Below are positions 1 to 6,605 of a stretch of 6,605 nt of DNA, in pieces. The DNA lies in contig JAEWLD010000297.1 of NCBI GenBank assembly GCA_023393485.1, positions 1-6,605 on the forward strand. Direction: 5' to 3'. The position numbers were made by a program, and so were the translations under genes. Source of the stretch: Bacteroidota bacterium. GTDB lineage: Bacteria > Bacteroidota > Bacteroidia > Flavobacteriales > Flavobacteriaceae. The notes under the pieces are model-generated. The model was given only the letters and a program-made list of their open reading frames with translations, did no database searches and was not told where the DNA came from. Every line of letters begins with the position of its first letter. The stretch's first letter is position 1.

Positions 1-2
1 CG

Positions 3-68
3 TCTATTGTGTATGCGCCGGTTTTTGGGCAGATGTATTATGCGGGGTTGCGGTTTAAGATTAAATAA
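3..68 (+). CDS. C-terminal end of a probable TonB-dependent outer-membrane receptor (partial)
   Basis: Frame 3 is open from the left edge to a TAA stop at 66-68 and gives 21 residues ending YYAGLRFKIK. A final strand with alternating aromatic and hydrophobic residues, ending in an aromatic-basic pattern, is typical of the last beta-strand of Bacteroidetes TonB-dependent receptors, where it serves as the signal for outer-membrane assembly. The other two forward frames give Cys/Arg-rich peptides without such a pattern. The following + strand gene encodes an exported HMA protein, and that pairing is common in Flavobacteria next to a TonB receptor, which supports the call. Substrate, plug and barrel lie outside the window, so specificity cannot be read here. 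Another outer-membrane barrel protein is the main alternative. Confidence 0.6.
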   Translation, partial: SIVYAPVFGQMYYAGLRFKIK

Positions 69-139
69 TTGACAATGATAATTTATTCCGCTGCGCTCTA
101 TACAGTTCGGCTGCGCCTCGGGTGACAATTGATAATTGA
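69..139. repeat. Intergenic repeat: two AT-rich units flanking a duplicated GC-rich unit
   Basis: Two near-identical AT-rich units, TGACAATGATAATT at 70-83 and TGACAATTGATAATT at 123-137, flank a GC-rich core. The core holds two related copies, TTCCGCTGCGCTC at 86-98 and TTCGGCTGCGCCTC at 106-119. The element begins directly after the receptor stop codon. The layout resembles short dispersed intergenic repeats known from Bacteroidetes genomes, but membership in a family is inferred from the layout alone. No open frame, clear promoter or terminator hairpin was seen in it. Confidence 0.55.
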
Positions 140-174
140 AATAGCGTTAGACTTGAATTATAAAAGATAAAAAA

Positions 175-513
175 ATGAAAAATATTGTATTTATGCTGGT
201 TGCTTTGATTTCACTTTCAGCAACGGCACAGGAAAAGAAAAACAAGAATGCCAAGTATGATGTTGAGATCAACGGCAATTGCGAGCAATGTAAAAAGCGG
301 ATTGAAAAAGCGGCTTACGCTGTCAGCGGCGTAAAATCGGCCGTTTGGGATATTGGTGACCATCAGTTGCATTTGATTATCAACGAAGAAAAGACATCGG
401 TCGGTGAAGTCAAGAAAGCGGTCGCAAAAGTCGGGCATGATTCCGATGATGTAAAAGCGACCGACGAAGCTTATGAAGGTTTGCATTCGTGCTGCAGGTA
501 CCAGCGAAAGTAA
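175..513 (+). CDS. Exported heavy-metal-associated (HMA) domain protein with CxxC motif
   Basis: This 112-residue protein starts with a short signal peptide (residues 1-18, Lys then a hydrophobic run, cleavage likely at the AxA-Q of TATAQ). A Lys/Asn-rich linker follows, then a single HMA fold at about 27-95. The metal site is the CxxC at C36-C39 in the segment GNCEQCKKRIEKAA. The fold continues as VSGVKSAVWD (strand 2) and a helix at 75-86. A Cys pair, C106-C107, sits near the C-terminus in LHSCC and may add ligands. HMA domains bind Cu(I) or similar soft metals and pass them between partners. With a signal peptide and no membrane segment, this one should act in the periplasm. It lies 106 bases after a probable TonB receptor and may share its transcript. 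No terminator is evident before dedA. ATG 175 is chosen because it gives the signal peptide and follows an A-rich leader. The metal is inferred. Confidence 0.88.
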   Translation: MKNIVFMLVALISLSATAQEKKNKNAKYDVEINGNCEQCKKRIEKAAYAVSGVKSAVWDIGDHQLHLIINEEKTSVGEVKKAVAKVGHDSDDVKATDEAYEGLHSCCRYQRK

Positions 514-601
514 ATGGGTTAAGAAACTTTTAAAGTCGCCGAATAAATTGCGGTTGCCGTAAATTATACTTACTTTCACGCACTATTTTAATCTCCGCCT
601 T

Positions 602-1288
602 ATGGATCAATTTCATTGGACTGACCTGCTTAATCCCGAATTTTACATTACGTTACAAGTCGGAGGAGTGCAGATTGGCCTTTACGTTGTCCTTTTTATC
701 GTTTTTGCCGAAACGGGTCTTTTTGCCGGTTTCTTTCTTCCGGGCGATAGCCTTTTATTTCTGGCGGGAATCTACAGCCGAACCTTGGTCGAGAACGTAA
801 TTGCAATTCCAAGTGATCTGGTCAATGTTGCTTTATTGTCTGCGGCGGTTGCTACAGCGGGCGTGTTTGGCAACATGACCGGCTATTGGTTTGGTGCCAA
901 AGGCGGTTACTATCTTTACAACCGCGAAGACAGCTTTTGGTTCAAGAAAAAGTATTTGGTCCAGTCGCACGACTTTTTTGAAAGACACGGCGGCCGCGCA
1001 ATTATCTTTTCGCGCTTTTTGCCGATTTTCAGGACTTTCGCGCCAATTGTGGCCGGCATTGCGCAAATGGACAAAAAGAAATTTATGTTTTACAATATCA
1101 TCAGCTCAATTGCATGGTCGTTCAGCCTGATTTTCGCCGGACATTATATGTACGGCTTCCTGTTATCTGAATTCGGCATCGATATGAAACATTACATCGA
1201 ATACATCATCATCGGGCTAATCTTACTGACGATGGTGCCCGTAATACTGAAATTCGCCAAACGGCAAACGCCCAAGGCCGAAGAGTAA
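602..1288 (+). CDS. DedA family (SNARE-associated/VTT domain) inner-membrane protein
   Basis: This 228-residue polytopic membrane protein matches the DedA family in length and pattern. Hydrophobic spans lie at about 24-57, 73-98, 147-180 and 195-218. The conserved acidic pair is E37 (FAETG) and D49 (FFLPGDSLLF). The glycine-rich GNMTGYWFG motif lies at 90-98, and FSRFLPIFRTFAP at 136-148 carries R138 and R144. The spacing of these residues (12 and 6) equals that of the functionally essential Glu/Asp and Arg/Arg pairs described for E. coli YqjA/YghB. DedA proteins are linked to proton-dependent membrane homeostasis, and several members move undecaprenyl phosphate or phospholipids across the membrane. 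Which role applies here cannot be told. It stands 88 bases after the HMA gene, has no visible functional tie to it, and ends in its own terminator. The short charged tail (KRQTPKAEE) should be soluble. Confidence 0.93.
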   Translation: MDQFHWTDLLNPEFYITLQVGGVQIGLYVVLFIVFAETGLFAGFFLPGDSLLFLAGIYSRTLVENVIAIPSDLVNVALLSAAVATAGVFGNMTGYWFGAKGGYYLYNREDSFWFKKKYLVQSHDFFERHGGRAIIFSRFLPIFRTFAPIVAGIAQMDKKKFMFYNIISSIAWSFSLIFAGHYMYGFLLSEFGIDMKHYIEYIIIGLILLTMVPVILKFAKRQTPKAEE

Positions 1289-1293
1289 ACCAG

Positions 1294-1318
1294 AATCCGG
1301 ACCGAGTCCGGATTTTTT
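1294..1318 (+). terminator. Rho-independent terminator of dedA
   Basis: A perfect 9-bp stem has arms AATCCGGAC (1294-1302) and GTCCGGATT (1306-1314), with a 3-base loop. A T-run at 1313-1318 follows, 6 bases after the dedA stop. The last two T residues are also the end of the stop codon (TAA, 1317-1319) of the converging - strand gene. On the - strand the same hairpin lacks a strong T tract (CTGG follows), so it should work mainly for dedA, though it may weakly stop the opposing transcript as well. Confidence 0.9.
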
Positions 1319-3644
1319 AATTCAATGAGATCGTTTTCTCGGTCGAAATCATTTTACCTTCAGGCGAAAGCCCGCGAATGCTCAAGAGTATCGATTTTGC
1401 CTGGGTCGCCGGAATCTCAAATTTAAAATCCCCGTTTGAATCGGTCAGCGTGGTCGGAACCCATTGGATGATGCCGAATTTTTCGAATCCTTTATCTGAC
1501 GTCGAAATATATAAGGGCGATTCAAATGTTTGTACGGGCGCAAATCCTTCTTTGATTTCGACGCTTTTTGTGGCGGTTTTTTCATTGCCGTAATCCAGTT
1601 TCTTCAGATAGATTTTAATCACGCCCATGTTATTATTGACCGAAGCGACTATTGCATGCGGGTTGAGGTAAATCTCATCCACTTCCTCCATCTTGATGTA
1701 CTGCAGTTCGTCAAAAGTCATCAGCTTTTTGCTATTGATATAAACTTCCGGCGTGTTCGGCTGCCCATTGATACTTGTCCTGAGCCGGCCGGTGATTGAC
1801 ACTTCGCCAAGATCGTTTGATACATCGAAGCCATTGGCGCGGATAAAACTCAATAATGCTTCGCCCTGATAGCTGTCGTCGATTTTATAGCCGCGCAGGT
1901 TTGCGTTTCCGAATCTTACACGGTATTTAAGCGCACTTTTCGACTTGCCTTCAATCTCAACATTGTCAAGCGCGATGACGTTTCCGGCAAATTGAGGCGC
2001 ATCAATTGGCACAACCTTGCCCGGCGAGCATGGCGGCGATACCTTGAATGGCTTGTTAAAAGGACGTTTCCGGTTCTGTATCTGATGAAAAAAAGTGGCT
2101 TCGACCGGTTCAGACGGAATTTTCAACAACGTAAAATCAAATTTGGAAAGATTGCCGAAAACCAGATTCGGAAAAGAAAATTCACCTTTCTCATCAATTG
2201 CCGAGTAATCCTTGATCATTGACAGCGGTGATGAAATCAGCATCCGGAATTTTTTTGGGTCGGGAAGTTTTTTATTGACCGAACCTTTGATGGCCAGGCC
2301 AATGTCAAAGGAATAAGCCGGTTTTGGCGGCGCTTGTTTTATATTGCGCCAATCGTATTTGCCCGACTGTTGGTTCAGCAGCAGCATGTCGAGTTCATAG
2401 CGCTTGGCTTTTGACGGACTTTGGAAATAGTATTCAGGATTGTCTACTTTTTCGTTCAGGTATGGGTCGATCAAAAACGCGCCGAGAATGCACGCCGACG
2501 GAATAGCTTCAGTGTGATCGGGCAGCACCGAAATGCTGATGTCTGAATTTGGAAAATTCGAATGCCCGACGATGGTTATCTTATCGTTGTTTTTATTGGC
2601 TGAAAACGACATGTCCTGTACTGAAAGCGGCATTTCGAAAATAATGCGCTGCGCGAGTTCGTTGAGTTGCTGATCGATGATCCGGATTACGTTTACGCCC
2701 GAATAAAGATTGGTGTTGGCGATTACGAGTTCGTTTTCGGTTGATTTAAGCGTGGTTTCAAAAATCGTCGATTTGTTGTTCTGCTGGGCAACGACGAATA
2801 TCGGTCTCGAATATTGTGAAAGCTTTTGCTCATTGACCCTTAGTTTGATGATGGTTTTATCGGCCAGCGCATAATTGTTGACTTCAACGGCGATTCCGTC
2901 ACCAGCGGCAGGCAATGGTGCGTCGATCGTTTTGCCATTGACGGGAATGATTACTTTCAATGGCGAGGAATCCGGCGTCAAAAAGGCTTTTCCACATCCG
3001 TTCTTGCCGATTGCAAACGTGGTCAAAACTTCGCCTTTCGGGTTTACGATCTTCGCATCGCGCGCTTCAACGGGATTTCCGGCGCAATCAGTGACGCGGA
3101 CGCCGATGTTATTGGCCACGCCTGCCACAAAATGACCGCCTTCGGGATTGATAGTGACATTGATTTTTGAGTAGTCAGGCTTATCGTAGATCGTAATTGT
3201 CCGGTCGTTTTCATTGACGATCTGCAAAGGATACACGACCGATTCATCTTCAGCGAAATTATTCATCCAGTTGGTGTAAAACCTGACATAATAGCGGCCC
3301 GATTTGAGTTGCGGCCCGAGCTTGAAATTGCCCTGGAAACTGCCGATATATGAAAAAACCAGCTGTTCGGCGACCTGATTTCCCTGGTCATCGAGCAAAA
3401 CCGCAAAAACATTCGTGGTTTCAAAAAATGGCGTGCCTTGTTTTTTGTTGAAACAATAACCTTTGAACCAGATGTCCTCGTTGGTAAAGAAAATCGATTT
3501 GTCAAAATGGGCATACAATGTCTCGCGGTCAAGTTCAAAATAATCGGCAATCGCATCGCCGATCTGCTCGCGCGCGCTTTCCTGCGCAGTTGACATATTT
3601 ACAAAAAACAAAAATGAAAGCAGTAGGGTTGCCGTATTTTTCAT
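1317..3644 (-). CDS. Exported MG2-like protein with TonB-plug-like C-terminal segment, no barrel
   Basis: A 775-residue protein with signal peptide at 1-20 (cleavage near STAQ-E); no lipobox is seen. The segment LYAHFDKSIFFTNEDIWFKG (43-62) is the hallmark of the macroglobulin MG2-type domain in large Bacteroidetes surface proteins. A second beta-rich module starts at NPEGGHFVAG (166-175). Residues 440-510 look like a carboxypeptidase-regulatory-like module (IKGSVNKKLPDP, then DEKGEFSFPNL). Residues 600-682 resemble a TonB receptor plug: DLGEVSITGR, then EVYINSKKL, MEEVDEIYLNP and NNMGVIKIYLKK. The end (721-768) matches the WxP-TDSNGDFKF beta-sandwich seen at the end of this family. No outer-membrane barrel and no T9SS sorting domain follow, so it is not a transporter by itself. 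Periplasmic or outer-membrane-associated location is inferred; function is unknown. It is probably a single-gene unit: groEL upstream ends in a terminator and dedA converges. Confidence 0.8.
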   Translation of the reverse strand: MKNTATLLLSFLFFVNMSTAQESAREQIGDAIADYFELDRETLYAHFDKSIFFTNEDIWFKGYCFNKKQGTPFFETTNVFAVLLDDQGNQVAEQLVFSYIGSFQGNFKLGPQLKSGRYYVRFYTNWMNNFAEDESVVYPLQIVNENDRTITIYDKPDYSKINVTINPEGGHFVAGVANNIGVRVTDCAGNPVEARDAKIVNPKGEVLTTFAIGKNGCGKAFLTPDSSPLKVIIPVNGKTIDAPLPAAGDGIAVEVNNYALADKTIIKLRVNEQKLSQYSRPIFVVAQQNNKSTIFETTLKSTENELVIANTNLYSGVNVIRIIDQQLNELAQRIIFEMPLSVQDMSFSANKNNDKITIVGHSNFPNSDISISVLPDHTEAIPSACILGAFLIDPYLNEKVDNPEYYFQSPSKAKRYELDMLLLNQQSGKYDWRNIKQAPPKPAYSFDIGLAIKGSVNKKLPDPKKFRMLISSPLSMIKDYSAIDEKGEFSFPNLVFGNLSKFDFTLLKIPSEPVEATFFHQIQNRKRPFNKPFKVSPPCSPGKVVPIDAPQFAGNVIALDNVEIEGKSKSALKYRVRFGNANLRGYKIDDSYQGEALLSFIRANGFDVSNDLGEVSITGRLRTSINGQPNTPEVYINSKKLMTFDELQYIKMEEVDEIYLNPHAIVASVNNNMGVIKIYLKKLDYGNEKTATKSVEIKEGFAPVQTFESPLYISTSDKGFEKFGIIQWVPTTLTDSNGDFKFEIPATQAKSILLSIRGLSPEGKMISTEKTISLN

Positions 3645-3710
3645 GTAACCTTTTTATGTGTTTTGATGTTGAAAGGGCCGAACGATTTTAAAAATAAATG
3701 GCGCTTCGGG

Positions 3711-3718
3711 TAAATGTA
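3711..3718 (-). promoter_or_regulatory. Possible -7 promoter element of the MG2/plug gene
   Basis: On the - strand this reads TACATTTA, one mismatch from the Bacteroidetes housekeeping -7 consensus TAnnTTTG. It lies between the groEL terminator and the gene, which would give a leader of about 60 bases. No clear TTTG-type -33 element was found at the usual distance, so this is tentative. Confidence 0.22.
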
Positions 3719-3755
3719 GACAATTTTAATTTTGAATATTACAGAAAATCTGCAA

Positions 3756-3785
3756 TAAAAAAAGGACGCTTTTTATGGCGTCCTT
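3756..3785 (-). terminator. Rho-independent terminator of groES-groEL
   Basis: The hairpin arms are AAGGACGC (3762-3769) and GCGTCCTT (3778-3785), an 8-bp perfect stem with an 8-base loop. On the - strand it is followed by a run of T residues (complement of the A-run at 3757-3763, partly shared with the stem). It starts about 22 bases past the groEL stop, which is normal placement for the end of the operon. Confidence 0.9.
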
Positions 3786-3807
3786 ATTTGGATAGATCAA
3801 AAAAAAA

Positions 3808-5490
<1,683 letters not shown>

Positions 5491-5555
5491 TTGGTTTTAC
5501 TTTAAAATGTTATTTGATTTTGAAATTTGTGACATGAATTTTTGTTGTGAAACGT

Positions 5556-5571
5556 TTTAAGCTTAAAGCTT
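5556..5571. repeat. AAGCTT palindrome cluster just after groES
   Basis: TTTAAGCTTAAA at 5556-5567 is a perfect 12-base palindrome, and a second AAGCTT follows at 5566-5571, immediately beyond the groES stop codon. It shares the AAGCT core with the larger stem-loop at 5455-5490 and may be a decayed part of the same element. The predicted stem is only 4-6 bp, so any structural role is weak. Confidence 0.35.
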
Positions 5572-5573
5572 TC

Positions 5574-5849
5574 TCAAATGATTGCAAAAATATCGTCCTC
5601 TCTCATGATCAGGTAGTCCTTGCCGTCGAGCTTGAGTTCGGTACCGGCATATTTACCGTACAAAACAGTGTCGCCGACCTTGACGGTCATCGTGTGGTCT
5701 TTAGTGCCGTTGCCGACTGCGACCACCATACCTTTTTGCGGTTTTTCTTTAGCCGTGTCTGGGATGAAGATTCCGGATGCCGTTTGCGTTTCGGCCGCTG
5801 CGGGCTCGATCAGAACCCTGTCAGAAAGTGGTTTGATGCTTAATGCCAT
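5574..5849 (-). CDS. groES: 10-kDa co-chaperonin GroES (Hsp10)
   Basis: GroES is the seven-membered lid that closes the GroEL chamber. This 91-residue protein has the family start [12 protein letters not shown] (5-16), the flexible mobile loop at about 17-33 with the GroEL-contacting hydrophobic triplet in SGIFIP (IFI at 27-29), the core strands MVVAVGNG and [17 protein letters not shown], and the C-terminal [13 protein letters not shown]. All elements of a working co-chaperonin are present, slightly shorter than the 97 residues of E. coli GroES. It is the first gene of the groES-groEL unit. The upstream secG terminator implies its own promoter in 5850-5933. ATG 5849 gives the expected N-terminus, with an AT-rich leader and no clear Shine-Dalgarno sequence. 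Confidence 0.98.
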   Translation of the reverse strand: MALSIKPLSDRVLIEPAAAETQTASGIFIPDTAKEKPQKGMVVAVGNGTKDHTMTVKVGDTVLYGKYAGTELKLDGKDYLIMREDDIFAII

Positions 5850-5892
5850 AATGATATATTTTTAAGGTTATTTTTTGCGGTTCGCGCTTGAC

Positions 5893-5922
5893 GAAAATTA
5901 TGCCGCCGGTGAATTGCTGAAA
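5893..5922 (-). promoter_or_regulatory. Candidate groES-groEL promoter
   Basis: On the - strand TAATTTTC (5893-5900) is one mismatch from the Bacteroidetes -7 consensus TAnnTTTG. A TTTC (5919-5922) sits 18 bases upstream, in place of the usual TTTG -33 element. The expected leader is about 40 bases. The position fits: directly after the secG terminator and before groES. Both boxes are imperfect, so the exact promoter remains uncertain even though some promoter here is expected. Confidence 0.4.
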
Positions 5923-5932
5923 AAATGTCAGC
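5916..5932. promoter_or_regulatory. Inverted repeat overlapping the candidate groES -33 region
   Basis: The arms GCTGA (5916-5920) and TCAGC (5928-5932) flank a 7-base AT-rich spacer. The repeat lies at the upstream edge of the candidate groES promoter, where an operator could sit, and 1 base from the T tract of the secG terminator. It does not match the CIRCE element of HrcA regulons. With 5-bp arms it could be chance. Confidence 0.3.
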
Positions 5933-5933
5933 T

Positions 5934-5965
5934 AAAAAAAATGCCAGCGTTTTCAGGCTGGCATT
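5934..5965 (-). terminator. Rho-independent terminator of secG
   Basis: A 9-bp perfect stem has arms AATGCCAGC (5940-5948) and GCTGGCATT (5957-5965), with an 8-base loop. On the - strand a run of T residues follows (complement of the A-run 5934-5940). It begins 20 bases past the secG stop. It marks the end of the TPR-secG unit and separates it from groES-groEL. Confidence 0.92.
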
Positions 5966-5985
5966 GTGTCGGTTTTTAGGCCGTC

Positions 5986-6348
5986 TTATTTTGTCTCAGT
6001 GGCAGGCGCAGGTGTTGCAGCAGGCGCTGTTTCTGTTCCCGCAGGCACTGCCGGCGAAGTGGTCTGTTTGACAGGAGCCGTTTCAATTTCTTGCATTACT
6101 TTGTTCTGGTCACTGAGTACGCCCGTAAAACTCAAGCTTGACAACAAGATCAAAACAATCAAAATCGCTGCAAGCGTCCAGGTACTTTTGTCAAGGAAGT
6201 CTGTGGTCTTTTGCACGCCGCCCAACATCTGGCTGCCGCCGATGCTTGAAGACAAACCGCCGCCTTTAGGGTTTTGAACCATGATGACGACAATCAGTAA
6301 GAAACATACGATTGTAATCAAGACCAAAAAAATTGAAAATGTGCTCAT
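5986..6348 (-). CDS. secG: Preprotein translocase subunit SecG
   Basis: SecG is the small inner-membrane subunit of the SecYEG channel and aids SecA-driven export. The 120-residue protein has two membrane spans (about 4-24 and 56-76), joined by the conserved loop QNPKGGGLSSSIGG (25-38), the clearest SecG signature, with further Gly at 43-44. After the second span it carries a tail of about 40 residues. The last 30 are rich in Pro, Ala and Thr (for example PAATPAPATETK); such tails vary greatly between related species and are likely disordered. Its start codon overlaps the stop of the upstream TPR gene by one base (TAATG), which suggests translational coupling. A strong terminator follows 20 bases downstream. 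Confidence 0.96.
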   Translation of the reverse strand: MSTFSIFLVLITIVCFLLIVVIMVQNPKGGGLSSSIGGSQMLGGVQKTTDFLDKSTWTLAAILIVLILLSSLSFTGVLSDQNKVMQEIETAPVKQTTSPAVPAGTETAPAATPAPATETK

Positions 6349-6605
6349 TATAGGATATTATTTTGTTGTAAATTTTTTATCTCTGAAATTCGGTCTGCAA
6401 AGAAAGAACTTTTTTCCGGATATTTCAAAATTAAAATTTCATAAGCCTGAATCGCTTTTTGATATTTGCGTTGTTCGAGATAAACCCGCGCCAGGGTTTC
6501 TGTCATCAGCGCCGAAGTGTCTTCTTTTTGCTCAATTGTAACCGAGGGAATTTCCTGAGTAGGCTTTGGCATTTTCGGGTTCGATTCAATGAAACGGTCA
6601 ATCAA
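6348..6605 (-). CDS. TPR-containing protein upstream of secG (partial, C-terminal end)
   Basis: The frame is open through the right edge, so only the last 85 codons are present. The first codon in the window is TTG, most likely an internal Leu (LIDRFIESNPKM) rather than a start. A linker rich in charged and polar residues (about 10-32) is followed by a tetratricopeptide-like helix pair at about 33-64: TETLARVYLEQRKYQKAIQAYEILILKYPE, read here in two parts, TETLARVYLEQRKYQ and KAIQAYEILILKYPE. This has the Ala, Tyr and Pro positions of a TPR. A short helix ends the protein (SSFFADRISEIKNL). TPR units mediate protein contacts. A protein of this kind commonly precedes secG in Flavobacteria, often after an LptE-like gene, but nothing in the window shows its partner. 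Its stop overlaps the secG start by one base. Confidence 0.8.
   Translation of the reverse strand: MIDRFIESNPKMPKPTQEIPSVTIEQKEDTSALMTETLARVYLEQRKYQKAIQAYEILILKYPEKSSFFADRISEIKNLQQNNIL

Noticed and set aside
548..578. Possible promoter for dedA (TTG at 548-550, TACTTTCA at 571-578)
   Set aside because: The -7 box has two mismatches to TAnnTTTG and the upstream box is only TTG. Such matches are frequent by chance in AT-rich sequence.
217..579. A 120-codon - strand open frame over the HMA gene
   Set aside because: The + strand frame has a signal peptide and a full HMA motif. The antisense frame has no recognisable domain.
5893..5909. Sigma-54-like -24/-12 element before groES (GGCATAATTTTCG on the - strand)
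   Set aside because: The GGCA half fits a -24 box but the -12 half lacks the TTGC/GC pair, so the match is incomplete. A housekeeping-type -7 box explains the same bases better.
6603..6605. TTG as the start codon of the TPR gene
   Set aside because: The frame stays open at the window edge and the local sequence (LIDRFIESNPKM) reads as the interior of a longer protein, so it is treated as truncated by the window.

Overview
The window looks like a chromosomal segment of a Flavobacteriaceae-type Bacteroidetes, probably Flavobacterium or a close relative. The evidence is the gene families and their order (TPR protein, secG, groES, groEL), a TonB-dependent receptor tail ending in an aromatic/basic strand, AT-rich leaders without clear Shine-Dalgarno sequences, and intergenic repeats of short AT-rich units. 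It is mostly a core housekeeping region. I found no transposase, integrase, CRISPR array, rRNA or tRNA, and no gap longer than 300 bases without a gene.

Left part, + strand: the last 21 codons of a probable TonB-dependent outer-membrane receptor (3-68), a repeat-bearing gap, a small exported CxxC heavy-metal-associated (HMA) protein (175-513), and a DedA-family inner-membrane protein (602-1288) closed by a strong intrinsic terminator. The receptor tail and HMA protein plausibly form a metal-handling (copper-like) pair, but the receptor is almost entirely outside the window.

Middle, - strand: a 775-residue exported protein (1317-3644) converges on dedA. It has a macroglobulin MG2-like N-terminal half and a TonB-plug-like segment near the C-terminus, but no outer-membrane barrel. 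Its function is unknown.

Right part, - strand, read from the right edge leftwards: the end of a TPR protein (6605-6348) overlaps the secG start by one base (TAATG). secG (6348-5986) ends at a clear terminator (5965-5934). A short promoter region with an inverted repeat follows, then groES (5849-5574), a 134-base spacer with a repeat and hairpin, groEL (5439-3808), and another terminator (3785-3756). The punctuation suggests three - strand transcription units: TPR-secG, groES-groEL, and the MG2/plug protein.

No convincing new multi-gene system is visible. The items most worth a second look are the barrel-less MG2/plug protein, the repeat in the groES-groEL spacer, the promoter-proximal inverted repeat upstream of groES, and the receptor/HMA pair.
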